This document shows, piece by piece, positions 28,941 through 40,843 of a DNA stretch of 64,000 bases. Position 1 is the first letter of the stretch, and every line of letters begins with the position of its first letter. This stretch comes from Plasmopara viticola (Eukaryota; Oomycota; Peronosporomycetes; Peronosporales; Peronosporaceae). Under the pieces are notes generated by a model. That model ran no database searches. It saw only the letters and a program-made list of their open reading frames with translations, and was not told the DNA's origin. The translations under genes and the position numbers were made by a program. Location of the stretch: contig MBPM02000062.1 in NCBI GenBank assembly GCA_001695595.3, positions 1 to 64,000 on the forward strand, written 5' to 3'.

Positions 28941-31900
28941 AATTTGTGCCGCGCCCAAAACGTTTACTACTACGCGAATGTTATCCGCATCCCCTTCTAA
29001 CTTGATGATAACTTCATCAACGACTACTTTGCGAGCCTGAACTTACAACTACCAGTCGGGTTAACTCATTAGGCAGGCTTGTCGATGTCTCAAGACCACA
29101 CTTTCTGGCTTCCGCAACACGACTTTCCCGACGCCTTGATAGTAAGTGGCTAACTGCTTAGCTTGATGTTATTTCCAGGCTCTGTCCATCTGATATACGT
29201 ACAGTAAAAGAAATGTTTATCAGGCGTGGTGATACCTCCATCTATCGCTGACAAGCAAGAGGCAGCTTCCAAAAAAGCGCATCTTCACCACTTGACCAAA
29301 GCATTAGACCAAGCTCATCAGCACGATAGCCATTAGCTCCTGTCAAAAGCAATACCGGCTCTGGCAGGAAAGCGCAGGAAAGAACTAAATTCTGGAGCGC
29401 CTTGGTGCGGTTACATCGGCACAATCGTCACTTGACTTTCCCTGTGTTTTGTGTCATCGTCTTCGCGTGCAGGAAATGTCGTAGATATACCAACGTCTCG
29501 GGATAGTGACGGACACCTAGACTTATATCTCCCAGAAAAGTTTTTGAGCTTGCTTTCGGCAAATTCAATCATAGTGAGCCGAATACCAGTGATCCGAATC
29601 ACATCGCTCTTGCAGATTCAAAGTCGATAACCAATACATCCTCGAGGCTCTTTCAATCTAAAGAGAGCTGGTCATAACTCGTTAAATTCTTGGGTAAAAG
29701 ATCAATACGATCGGCCGATCAAATTGTAGACGCTGTACACGTGAAGCGACACAAATTTCTTCCAGTTTGGTGTTATGGTAGCTCTCTTTGCAGCGTTTAA
29801 TAACCGATTAAGCGTGCACTATATGCATAACCTTTTGCGTTTGTCCGGTGGAAAGCCGTCCGTAGCACATGGCTCCAAACGTACTCTATTTATCCGCTTC
29901 ATTAAGAATTACTCTTTTACTACTTATCGTCGAGTGACCGAATTATTATCGTAAGCTTGCCCAAGAATACGCACAAATTGATCATTTCTTATCTCATACA
30001 CGCCCTCTAATTTATTATGACACGTTGAAGGCTGTGTTCTGTGTTGCGATATTTCAATACACAGTATATAATACAGTTGCTTCCTAGAATGGAAGGACCA
30101 GACACTGAAGGGGCTGTTTGCATCCCAGATAGAATAGGACTGAGAGAGCTTCTAAGCGCTCCGAAATAAGTTGCAATGGAAATCACCCTAGGTCATCGTG
30201 CTAGCAAAATGTTGTACGATGTGTAATGAAACCCTCTGCACTCAGATCCAACACAGCAAAAGCAATTTCGCCAAAGCGGCAAAGAATCAATGGTCTCGAC
30301 ACAGTCCCCCTAGCCAACTTATTTCTGAGCCATCTTTGCTTTGCGCGGGTTGCCCGTGATCATTTATGGGATCAATGCACCGTCTAACAAAGGTGGCACA
30401 GTATCTAGTACCAAGTTGCTCACAAAAGATTAATTGCATCTGCTTGTTTACTCTCGGCTCATTGCATACAGAGAGATAGAATTTACCAAGCTGGACAATC
30501 TTCGAATAGTAACCAGTCAACAAAATAGGGCAAATCTATCGTTTTATGAAACGATTTGTACTGCAACGGTCACGATGGCGTCGACATCGTCATAAGAGGC
30601 AAAACCTACTACATATATCGAAGATGTGACTTAAATATACACGAACGAAGAGAAGCGTGCTCACTTAATGGTGCTCAACTGCACGATCGGTGATTATTGA
30701 ACTGTTATATCGTCGTCCATGCTCCACTTTACTTCATCGCAAAGATACAGTTTATCATCTCGCATTGGGCGATCTGGACACCAACAGACTCACTGATTAC
30801 TAAATATAATTCCTTGTTCACATGATCTCGGTAGAAAGAGGATCCTCGTCGTGGACACTTGCGCTAGAAATACTTGATTCATGAAGGGTAAACTTTTCGG
30901 ACCTTTGCAAGTTTTGATCCTGATCAAAATTGCTCACGATTATCCTGAAAATGTTTGATATCAATTAACGCGGCTCTCAGTATACCAATAATATGAATTT
31001 GCTCCATCAAAATCACTAGTTTATCTAGTGACGGTCTCGCGGTCTCATCCAAAGCCTGAACTGCGGAGGTGCCCTCGTTAACTGCCGGGCATGTCCATCG
31101 CGATTGAGACGCTTTTTCGCGCAGTAGAGGACCTAAGCGTTCGCCTGCACCTGTTCTCGGGTGCGAACCTAGGGGCACTTGCACCTATGTTCGATCGAGA
31201 TGACACAGAAGAGGAACAAGGCTCTCGATACTTCCTTCACAGTACCCACGCTGGCAGCGTATCAAGTGACAATAAGAGTACCAAATATTTTGGATGTAAT
31301 TGTCACAATGGTTGCGTCGGCAATGACTGCCGAGCACAAGTGCAACTGGGGCTCCCTGCTTTAGTCAATTTTGCTGCGCAACGTCGATTTAACCCTGTTA
31401 GGCTATGTGGACTGTTCAAACACACGAAATCAAGACTCACAGCCAAACAGCGGCGAACACTCGATAAGCAAACGATTATGTTGGGACAAAATAGCGCTTA
31501 CAGAAAGATTACTCGGCTGGCTTTGATGACCTTCCAGCAGCGTGGTACGAGATCGATGTACGGCAAGGGCTCAATTGTGCAAAATGACACATGCTGCAAA
31601 TCTTAAAACATGGCAAAATGTCAAGGTCTCGGCACCAGACTTACATTTGATTGGTGTAAAAAGGTGGTGACCGTTTTATCCAAAGAAAAACATAATTTCG
31701 GGTATATCCAAAGAAAAACATATTTTCGGGTATACCCATGAAGGTAATTCGCAAGCCCCCGCAGCATGTTGTGGGAGCCGAAGCCGCGAGCTGCATGCGG
31801 CGTGAAAAATACCTTGAAGAGATTCTACAGTTACTCTTTTTGTTCAGTTCGGCCAAACGTATCTAAAAGTTTGGCATAGTGCGACCCTATGCGCTCTGTT

Positions 31901-32226
31901 TGATTAAAAAGTCTCTAAACAGATGCTCGGCGGCTTTGTCAAGGTTACAATCCCGATCCCATAGAATGGCACACGTCTAGTGGCGATGTTTCTTTCATTG
32001 AACCCATGCTGCTGAAGACGACATTTGATGTCCGCAATCAACAATCGCAAAGCTCAGTCTGGCACGCATTCCCAACGCTAGGTCTTGGAACGACCTGGAT
32101 CCCGTGTGACTCCAAGGGATATGTAAGGATTCCGCTGCCACAGCTCTATCAGGAATAAGTACATATTTCGGATGATCCACAGCATTTTATGTACAGCTTC
32201 CAGTTTTAAGGCTCGTATTAGAGTTC
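28941..32226. other. Unassigned block, palindrome B right arm
   Basis: Inverted copy of 24,003-27,288 with a few substitutions. The only frame of note is 31,091-31,606 (listed separately). The 28-bp direct repeat is at about 31,680-31,735. Confidence 0.5.
31091..31606 (+). CDS. Unknown 171-residue protein with a Cys cluster, right arm
   Basis: An open frame of 171 codons starting MSIAIETLFRAVEDL. It has an acidic stretch (DRDDTEEEQ, about 35-43), a cluster of four cysteines with a histidine (CNCHNGCVGNDC, about 69-80), and a basic C-terminal half (HTKSRLTAKQRRTLDKQ). The cysteine spacing could bind zinc, but it matches no family I can name. The left-arm copy has a stop in the middle. It may be a fragment of an unidentified transposon protein or a chance frame in old repeat DNA. 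Confidence 0.35.
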   Translation: MSIAIETLFRAVEDLSVRLHLFSGANLGALAPMFDRDDTEEEQGSRYFLHSTHAGSVSSDNKSTKYFGCNCHNGCVGNDCRAQVQLGLPALVNFAAQRRFNPVRLCGLFKHTKSRLTAKQRRTLDKQTIMLGQNSAYRKITRLALMTFQQRGTRSMYGKGSIVQNDTCCKS

Positions 32227-32853
32227 TGAGACCGGAAGATAAGGAAGGCTGAAGAAGCGAAGTGAAGAGTCGTTTGCGTTGAATCGAAGTCATTTGACTT
32301 AGAGGAAGAAACTTTGGAAGTGATTGATTTATTGGGGCTCATACTTCTACCTCTCGTAACCTTCTACATGACGTAATCACCTTAAACTGTTAAAGCAAAA
32401 ATCATGTTGAACCGCGGTTCGGATTGGACCGGGTTGGATTGTGTACGTTACCTGAAATCCATAACCCTCAACACGCCCCTCAATGCGAGCGGCTTGTATG
32501 CCAAGGGCTGCTGTCGTATTCTTGTGGCGCGGTCCTGGTAAGCCTTTTCATAATGCTCGCCAGCATGATTTCGGTCTCGCAATACTCAAAGTGTTTTTTG
32601 CCACGCTTGACTTCGTCGCGGATGTGGTGGTACTTGATGTCAATATGTGTGGCCTGGCCGTGATTGACAGAATTTTTGGTCATCTTGAGGCAAAACGGGT
32701 TGTCATCAAGAATCTTGAGCTCCGGTCCAGGCTCACCTGCCGCATCCAGAATCTCGCACAGTAAGCGATGAGCCCACATACCGTCTTGAACCGCTCAGCT
32801 TAGGGCAATGTACTCCGCTTCGCTGGTTGTTTCCAAAAAAGGGTGTGTCTATA
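32227..32853 (-). mobile_element. Copia 3' end: RNase H tail and 3' LTR, right arm
   Basis: Inverted copy of 23,376-24,002. Here the RNase H tail is a cleaner frame (32,480-32,779) including GMWAHRLLCEILD-type sequence and HIDIKYHHIRDEVKRG, the usual end of copia pol. The LTR runs from 32,473 down to about 32,227. Confidence 0.8.
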
Positions 32854-33876
32854 CCGGCTTCATAAATTTAATGCAAGTGAAGCAATCCATCGAGTCCACC
32901 CTAAAACAATTTGTAGCGGGAAAGGGACTTAAGTAGGGAAGCTCTTCGTGCGAAGACGTTTTGAGCATTCAATGAAGATGGTAGTTTATGACACAACTAA
33001 TCGTTAAAAAAGTAAAATAATTTGCCAATAACGTAAATGTGTGTGTGGTCCACCAATCCACTTTTATTCACGCGATGGCCACTTAAGAGCCAAGCAAAGT
33101 CGTAGCTGCTGAGACCATCATTGACAAGTAAGAGGGTTCGCATGACCGTAATGGATCTGTCTGATAGCTATGCAATCCAGCAATGACACAATTTTGGTTC
33201 GATATCGAATGTTCGACGTTTCCAACCCACTGACAATTTTTGCTTTAAAATTGACTGCAATACTCCACAGGCATTATTGTGAAGGCTTTATGCCTTTCCA
33301 ACTCAATTAGGAGCGGCGTTGATACTCATGAGCAACAGCTCAGTGATGCCGAAATCGTCGAAATTCATTTAGTCCGACACTTCTGGCAATGTCTTAAATT
33401 GAGGTGCACTAACCATTACACAACATTGAGCTAACCTGTCAACTATTTCTGTAGATATGGTATTTTCATTATTCAAGCGATCATTTGTGATGTCCAGGGA
33501 TTATTCCGCATTGCATTTCTATTTTTATCTAGCGGTGCAGTCTTGGCATCTATTTGTGGTACCATTTAAGTCCTACACGAATTCCTACATCTTGCGAAAC
33601 TTTGTACCCGTATTTGATTGCTCTATGCATTCCACCTGTAGAACTTTGCCATCCAATGTGCTTTGCGGACCTATATTATCAACATGTGTAGCTATGTCAC
33701 CCACAATTATATGCAAACGTAAGCATTTCACTACGGGCGTTCATTACTCGCAAAGAAAAGCTCGAAGAGACTGTTGTGTACGACTGGTTTGAAGAGAGCG
33801 TCTTTTTTATACGACTGGCGTCGCTTTTACCTTGACACTCCATACAACTGTTTGGCCGGTGAGGCTAAATCAGTAT
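32854..33876. other. No recognisable gene (palindrome B, right)
   Basis: Mirror of 22,351-23,375. A 111-codon plus-strand frame (33,457-33,792) is longer than in the left arm, but its sequence is aromatic-rich and without domain features. I treat it as chance. Confidence 0.5.
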
Positions 33877-34022
33877 TGTTAAAATTACACCGCTAAATGC
33901 ACGCTAAACAGGTGGATGGCTTCACAGTAATTACAATTACGTCACAGTTAGTAATTACATATGGTAGCCGTTCATTGGTCAAGATGAATATATTCACTTC
34001 GGGTTTTACTTTCTACTTAACA
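33877..34022 (+). repeat. Copia-B 5' LTR, right arm
   Basis: 146 bp, TGTTAAAATTACACC...CTACTTAACA, identical in layout to 22,205-22,350. Confidence 0.75.
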
Positions 34023-37000
34023 GATTGACAGCCGCAACAAGCCTGCCTTCTCAAGCAACGTTCTCGCCCAATATGAACAAGCGCACCGAAGTCCTCCTAG
34101 GAAGTGGTAGCTATTACCACTGGGAGTTTAAAATGAGGATGACCCTGGAGCGGAAGGGTCTTTTGGGACACATCATGGCCGTCAAGGAAGAGAAGGACGT
34201 CACGGAGGCGTGGCTTGTTAATGATGCCAAGGGCTAGGCATCATTGCTCAAGGCGTTGAGGTCCAGCACCAGATCAAATTCGGGCAGCTACGCGTGCTAT
34301 GGAGGCGTGGGGAACCCTCCGCGATTTCTACAATCGCTCGACTCTTCACATCGTGTTGTGATGACTCGTCGACAACATGAGTTCAAGATGGAAAGTGGAA
34401 TAAGCATGGCAGAGCACTCTTTTTACGAGCTAGTAGTGGGACTACAGACTACGGGAGAGTAAATTGATAAGTCACGCCAGCTGGTGGTACTTCTCAGCAG
34501 TCTACCTTCGGAGTATGACTTGAATTTGTCAATTGTGGAGAATGCAAGGGACATTTCGTTGACAGAAGTCAAGAAGAAGCTGCTCAATGAGTCAGAGAAG
34601 CTGCAGAGGAAAGAAGCTACAGAGAAAGCGTTTCGCGTAAATGGAAATGCTAGAAGATTCAAAGGTGGACGGGACAATGGACGAAAGAGTGGTCCTCCAC
34701 GCAATAACGGCGGATTCAAAGGCAAGTGCTTCAACTGTGCCCAGTTTGGACACATGAAGCGATACTGCCCGGCTGGTAAACGATTCAACAGCGACGACAC
34801 GGTGTTTGCTGTTGGTGAAGGGAGGTCATCAGGATGGCTGATTGACAGTTGAGCAACTTCCCACATGACCCCACACAGGAAGGACTTCTTTCATTACAAG
34901 GGCCTAGAAGCTAGCATCAAAGTTAAGATTGCAGACGGGAAAAAGTTGCTTGTCAAAGGAGCCGGCACGGTAAAATTGACTGGTTTGAACGGAAATAGGA
35001 TTCACATGGTTGAAGTTCTGCACATTTCCGGACTCGACAGAAGGTTGCTGTCGGTTGGCAAGCTGGCAGAGCGTGGCGTGAGTGTGGAATTGCTTGCGTT
35101 CGTCATGTGTCATTTGGAACAAGAAGCAAGCAATTGCGTCGGGCATAAAGGTTGAAAAGTCGTATTTTCTTGACTGTGAGCAAGAAGAAGCATGTATCGT
35201 TGAATATGCCGGGGCTGACAATCAAAGGGAGCTTTGGCATGCACGCATGAGGCACCCCAGCAAGGATGCGCTGAACAGGACAGAGCGATTAACTAATGGT
35301 ATCCCAATTGTCAAGCAAAGTGTGGAAATATTGTGTGCCGGCTGTTTGAAGGGCAAGAAGACGATCACGGTTTTCCGTCTCGTTCACTGACAAAGACGAC
35401 ACGTGTGTTGGAGCGTTTTCACACAGATGTCATGGGGCCAATGAGAATATTCCGAAGGGTGGTGCCAAACACATTCTCACGTTTGTGGATGACTTTTCAC
35501 GATATGTTGCATTTTACTGATCAAGAGCAAGAGTGAAGTGGCTGGCAAATTCAAGAAGTTTCTGACGATATACGAAAACCAGTGGGGTGGACGACTAAGA
35601 TGTTTGCGATCCGACAACGGAATCGAGTTCGTCAACAGAAAAATGGCTGGAATATGTCAAGTGAATGGCATTGTACACCAGCGCTCCGCCCCATACAGCC
35701 CGCAGCAGAACGGCCTGGCGGAGCGTATGAACAGGAGAATTATGAAGAAAGCCCGCAGCATGTTACACACAAGAGCGTTTCGACGGAATGGTGGGCAGAA
35801 GCGGTAAATACAGCGGTCATTTAACTAATCAAGTCAGCAATACGGTCCATCCATCACGCCGTACGAACTAGCTTTCAAGATGAAGCCTCGAATGGATCAC
35901 CTGCGCGTATTTGATTCGCAAGGCTACGCTCATATTGACGATGCGAAACGGACCAAATTGGAACCCAAGAGCTTCAAGTGTATGTTTCTTGGCTATGCAG
36001 AGAATGTCAAGGGCTATCGCTTGTTTGACTTGGAAAATGCCAAGTTTAAAGTGACCCGCTCTGTAAAGTTGGATGAGCGTGAGGTGAGCGGCATCAATGG
36101 CGCGCAAGAGCTTAAGCCGGAAACAATTGTCTAAGTTATTAAGGATGGTGATGTTGTCAATGTTCAGCATCAAGTGGATCGACAGTCAGTTGCGGACGAT
36201 CCCATGGGAGCTGTCGAAGAGACAGTCGAGGATGTTGATCTGGATGATGTGGATCATACGCCAAGCGCCGTTGTACAGCGGCTAATGCCTTCTGAGAGCC
36301 CTGTACGAAACAGGATTAAGCTAACGGAGTATCATCAACCTTCCCAAGTGCAACAGGAAGATCGTTCGGTGTTTCGGCCTGAAGTGGAGCGAACACAAAT
36401 AAGACGTGAGCCAGTGCTAATGCTAAGAAACGGCTTCGATGGTGGAGAGTCAACAGAAGGCAGTGAGGGCCCACCGACTCCAAAGCGTGCTAGTATTGAC
36501 GAAGATGGACTAATTGCGAAAGCCTTTCTTGCCTATGCCGTGGAAATTGACGATAAGACAGACTCACCGAACACTTATACTCAAGCAATGGAAAGCGACG
36601 ATGCAATGAAATAGCGTGAAGCAACGAATGCTGAGCTTCGCTTTCACGAAGAGAATAAAACGTGGACATTGCAGCCACGAGGGAAGATTGGACGAACAAT
36701 TGGATCACGATGGGTTTTTGCCAAGAAGCGTGATCAGAATGGCGCTATCGTGCGATACAAGGCACGACTGGTCGCGAAAGGTTTCAGGAAGAAGTATGGC
36801 GTTGACTTTTTCGAGACGCATTCCCCGGTTGTTAACATGAAATCGATTTAAATAATTCTCGCGGTATGTGTTGAATGTGGCTATCAAATGGAACAGCTGG
36901 ACGTCGACACGGCATTTCTCAATAGCGTGTTGACGGACAACGTTTTTATGGAAGTTCCGCTTGGTGTCGACAACGCTCAAGGATACATATGTCAACAGAA

Positions 37001-37650
37001 CAATGCTATTCGCAGACTGAATCAAGCAGCGAGTGCTTGGAACTAGACAATACATCGTGTCTTCGTCAGGAATGGCTTTAAGAGTTGCGGAGCAGATCAA
37101 TGTGTTTATGTCAAGAGCACTAAAGAAGGTTTTGCTTACGTTGGATTATATGTGGATGACATGATTATCGCAGCAAGGAGCAGCAAAATTTAAATCAAGT
37201 ACAGGATGTACTCAAGAATGCTTTCAAGATGAAGGAACTTGGTCAGGCGGAATTTATTTTGGGTATGGAAATTGATCACGACAGGTCAGCTGGAATATTG
37301 ATGATCGAACAGACTCGCTACATCGATGATGTGGTCAAGCGATTCGGTCAACAAGAGGCCGAGAGTGTTGAAAACCCATGCGTATCAGGATTGAAGCTGT
37401 CGTCAAAGCAGTCACCCACAACGGATGCTTGCTGTACATAACGACATGCACTCGGCCTGATATTGCATAAGTGGTGACACAGCTATCACGTTTTCTGAAG
37501 AACCCAGGACTACAACATTGGAGCGCAGCAATTCGAGTAGTACGGTATCTGAAGACCACGCGTCAAATCGGTATCGTCTACCGAGGAAGTGGAAGCGTTG
37601 CGGTCAAAGCATACTCGGATGCAGATTGGGGCAGCAACACGGATGACAGA
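33877..37650 (+). mobile_element. Copia-B element, right arm (5' LTR to RNase H, 3' end missing)
   Basis: The more complete Copia-B copy. LTR 33,877-34,022, gag 34,025-34,852, protease and pre-integrase 34,865-35,390, integrase core 35,400-35,820 with the segment deleted in the left arm (to about 35,940), then a linker ending in PTPKRASIDEDG, reverse transcriptase with YVDDM near 37,155, and RNase H to YSDADW..DDR. Stops interrupt gag (after NDAKG), protease (IDS-TGA) and reverse transcriptase. Most are shared with the left arm, so the element was dead before the arms separated. Confidence 0.9.
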
Positions 37651-37943
37651 AGTATATACCTTAAAGCGGCATTCGAGCCTTCGGCCCAAACTGCCGCTTT
37701 AACCTTCATGTTTCTCCCACAGCTAAATCTCTATCCTATATAAGAACTACCCTCTAAACCCATCATCCTTAACCCACAGACAAATCATCAACCCAATTAC
37801 CCGTAAGCATTAATCACATCCCTATATAAAAAACACACCTCTAAACCTTCCATCATTACCCTCACCGACAAATCAACATTTCTATTAACCTGAAGCACTT
37901 AGGGTAGCGATAATATCCTCTTCAGACAAAGATGTAGTTTGAA
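37651..37943. repeat. Hairpin and diverged tandem repeat at the Copia-B junction, right arm
   Basis: Mirror of 18,480-18,776: an imperfect inverted repeat with TTAAAGCGGC/GCCGCTTTAA ends at 37,661-37,702, then two TATATAA-started units with CCTCTAAACC about 95 bp apart. No gene seen. Confidence 0.5.
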
Positions 37944-38042
37944 ATGAATAAAGATAAACAAAATAAAAAAATCAGTTGTGATTGTGCTGGTAAACAACAT
38001 TTGAAGAGAGCAAAACATAAAAACTGGTTAGAAAACAATTAA
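37944..38042 (+). CDS. 32-residue zinc-finger-like micro-ORF, right arm
   Basis: Same 32-residue peptide as 18,381-18,479 (SCDCAG...H....KHKNWLENN). It lies about 80 nt upstream of the ExoX-C-like gene in the same direction, which would suit a small two-gene unit. Confidence 0.4.
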   Translation: MNKDKQNKKISCDCAGKQHLKRAKHKNWLENN

Positions 38043-38125
38043 ATAAATTGAATTAATATTTTTAATTCTAATATAAATTTACTAATATACTATAAGCATA
38101 CCCCATACCCAATACACTATCAAAA

Positions 38126-38443
38126 ATGTCAGTAATTTTAGAGTTCGGAAAATATAAAGGAAAATCTCTTGAGGAAGTCTATGAGCAAGATGCGTCATAC
38201 TGTCGATGGTTATACAACCAGCAAACAGAAGACTCTGATATCAAACTGTTTTTACAAGGTAAGTTCCAAGATGGAGATGATAGCTATATTATGCGGTGGG
38301 GCAAACATAAGAACAAATCCGTCAAGTGGATTGTTGAAAACGATACCCAATATTTCAATTGGATGTGTAAAAATGAATACATCAAGAATAAATGTCCCTC
38401 ATTGAAAGAAAACTTGAACGAATTTGGTGTAGAATTAAATTAA
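38126..38443 (+). CDS. Small protein with two ExoX-C-like repeats, right arm
   Basis: 105 residues with the duplicated GKYKGKSLEEV / GKHKNKSVKWI motifs described for the left arm, again on an AT-rich background. The upstream sequence TACTATAAGCATACCCC could hold a TATA-like element. One residue differs from the left copy (Leu instead of Arg after DIK). Both frames remain open although the nearby retroelements are dead, which hints at a younger age or some constraint. Confidence 0.65.
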   Translation: MSVILEFGKYKGKSLEEVYEQDASYCRWLYNQQTEDSDIKLFLQGKFQDGDDSYIMRWGKHKNKSVKWIVENDTQYFNWMCKNEYIKNKCPSLKENLNEFGVELN

Positions 38444-38469
38444 TCGAATTTTTTTTTTTGACTGAAATC

Positions 38470-38780
38470 TCCATGTTCACATCGTTGGGTACTATCCTTG
38501 GGTATGGTTTCCTTATCCCAAGGTATTCCATTCTTATACCTGGGTATGGTTTCCTCATCCCGAGGTATTCCATTCTTATCCATGGAGATGACATACTTAT
38601 CCATGGGTATGCCATCTCAAGGTATGATAGTCTCATCAACAGACCTCAACCACAGCGGTTTCTCATATACGCAGTCGATCCACCGTCCTCGCACCGTTGA
38701 TCCACTGCTCTCAACCACAGCTGTTTTCTCAAACGCAGTCGATCCACCGTCCTCGATTCACTGCCTCGATCGATCGTATG
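38470..38780. repeat. Tandem-repeat arrays, right arm
   Basis: Mirror of 17,640-17,945: short units alternating GGTATTCCATTCTTATCC and GGTATGGTTTCC, then two 63-bp units with CAGTCGATCCACCGTCCTCG. Confidence 0.65.
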
Positions 38781-39004
38781 TCCTCGAAAGTCAGTTTGGT
38801 TCATACATGTGCTGTAACATTGGTCAACTCCTTGTCGCGATTCAGCAGGTTATTAGATCATACAGGTGATCAGAACCAACGAGCTTTTTGGAATCAATAC
38901 ATTGTTCAACAAGTAGCTGAGGATAGGAGGCAAATCGCTACCACCACAACACTATCGGCTTAGACAGGCTATCAGAGAAAAGCTTAATTCTGCAGCACAT
39001 GGTT

Positions 39005-40843
39005 TCACGGACTCCAGGTTGCGACATACGCAACGTACAACAGCACTTGGGTTGGAGGATCAGCTGGAGCAAGTCGAAATTTATCACTGGTCTCCTTGTC
39101 TGGCACCACCGCAATATATCTGGCACCGTCCGGAAACATCTTCGCATACTTGTCAAGTGCCACTGAGTCAATTTTATGATTGTCGGACTTCGTTATTTGG
39201 ATCAAGCCAACCACGTTATGTTCCCCACCCATGTTCAGCTTGGCAACACTGTCGATAGTCTCCAAACAACGTGTGCAGGGATACCAATAGTCGACATCCG
39301 CAAGTTGCTGCATGATTGCTTCGCATTCCGCTGCATCAGTGCCTTCATAGAGATACGCGTTGGCTTCGAATTCCAACGCAGCATATGTATGCTGGTTCTT
39401 TTTTCTTCGGTCGTACGTCCTCACCTGCAACTCGAGCTTCTGTCCGTCTCTTGCCATCGCATGCACGTAATTCTCGAATGCAATTCCCATCAACCCATCG
39501 TCGCCAAGCATGCGACCTTTTGACCACAACTCCTCATAGTAGGATGGCGCTACGATTTTGCCAAGTTGCCTCAACGCATACTCGGAGGTGATCACACAAA
39601 ACCACGACCTCGTCATCGTATACTTCGCCGAGCTGCTTTGGTTCTTGGGATCCTGCTCACTCGCTCGAACTGACGTCATCCGTAAGCGATCAATTTGTTT
39701 CTCCGAGCCAAGAGCATACTGGGTATTCAAAAGTTCGGCCACTTGCGCATCAACGAGACCAATAGCCTGGTCAATTGAATCTATGACAACGCTCTTCTCC
39801 GACAAGAAGTCGCGCAAGTTGCCACCCGAGTAGTAGTACCTGTCCTCGATATTGTGTTCCGTCCATTGAAAATGCGCCCCAACAGATTTCAAATCCACCT
39901 TGGACCAAAAGGGCACTAGACAACGCCTCAGTACAGGACCGTCGTCATTCTTCATTGGATACTGGACAGACGTGGCAAGCAATCGGAACCGCGCCAGCCG
40001 TCCAAAGTTGGCTTTGACGTCGTCGTGCGTGAACCCATCCAGGCACAATTCATCCGCTATGCCAAGCAAATGGTCAACTTCTTTTACTTCCAACACGTTC
40101 TCTCGCCGGTATTGCTTGTTGTTTGCATCCAGATACAGCAAGGAGAATCCTTCGTTTTTCAGCTTCCGAAACAAGACGACGCGTTTCTGTTGAAGCAAAG
40201 CCATGTAGAACGCAAACAACACGACCATCATGCTCTTCCCAACACCAGGTGTCCCCACAAACACAGTGCTGAGCTTCTTTTCCATATGGTCGTTGAATAT
40301 CTTGATGATGTCCTGCGTTTCCTTCCGAACATAGAACCACGCGGGAAAATCCGGCTCGACGTGGCGAATGTCGAGTGCGATGCCACCAATTTGCCACCTG
40401 CCGATATCCAAGGTGGCTGCAATTGAATCCATCCTCTCGACCTCGATGACAGTCAATGATCTGGCCTTCTTGCGTGCCCGTTGCTCATCCCATTGCTCCT
40501 GATCAACTTCCGGAACCACCACCAACACGTGGATTTCCCCTCGTTTTGGTTGAAATTCCTCGCCGTAGTAATCCACAATCCAGTTCAACTCGTCCATGTG
40601 TGCAAAGCCTTCGGGGTGTCCATTCTCATCGAGCGTCAAAGCTTCTGCGCCGCTTCTATCGAGCCATGTATTGTCGCCCTTCCTGGCGAGGAACAATTGC
40701 AGCTCATCTGCATCACACGTGATCTTGTTCGGTTTCTCCATTTTGATGGCCTTTTTTAAGTGGCCGACCATCTGACTCGCCTCGATGTCCACAGGAAACA
40801 TGTTCCCCTTCACACCGACGAGCGCGCACACCAGCGTCATCAT
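39005..40843 (-). CDS. Crinkler (CRN) effector-type protein with NTPase and nuclease domains, copy 2
   Basis: 612 codons. The N-terminal module (1 to about 110) is a different Crinkler variant from copy 1: LQLFLARK instead of LELFLAK, and a typical WLDRSGA segment before HVLVVVPE. From HVLVVVPE onward it is nearly identical to copy 1, with Walker A GTPGVGKS and the nuclease motifs TIDSV and QITK, except for a clearly divergent patch of some 50 residues after FRKLKNEG (CRENVLEVKE-like region to KANFGRLARF). It ends ATWSP, probably the original terminus that a frameshift altered in copy 1. The divergent promoter-proximal part and patch point to recombination with another CRN gene. It lies about 200 bp from PLV copy 3. 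Confidence 0.87.
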   Translation of the reverse strand: MMTLVCALVGVKGNMFPVDIEASQMVGHLKKAIKMEKPNKITCDADELQLFLARKGDNTWLDRSGAEALTLDENGHPEGFAHMDELNWIVDYYGEEFQPKRGEIHVLVVVPEVDQEQWDEQRARKKARSLTVIEVERMDSIAATLDIGRWQIGGIALDIRHVEPDFPAWFYVRKETQDIIKIFNDHMEKKLSTVFVGTPGVGKSMMVVLFAFYMALLQQKRVVLFRKLKNEGFSLLYLDANNKQYRRENVLEVKEVDHLLGIADELCLDGFTHDDVKANFGRLARFRLLATSVQYPMKNDDGPVLRRCLVPFWSKVDLKSVGAHFQWTEHNIEDRYYYSGGNLRDFLSEKSVVIDSIDQAIGLVDAQVAELLNTQYALGSEKQIDRLRMTSVRASEQDPKNQSSSAKYTMTRSWFCVITSEYALRQLGKIVAPSYYEELWSKGRMLGDDGLMGIAFENYVHAMARDGQKLELQVRTYDRRKKNQHTYAALEFEANAYLYEGTDAAECEAIMQQLADVDYWYPCTRCLETIDSVAKLNMGGEHNVVGLIQITKSDNHKIDSVALDKYAKMFPDGARYIAVVPDKETSDKFRLAPADPPTQVLLYVAYVATWSP

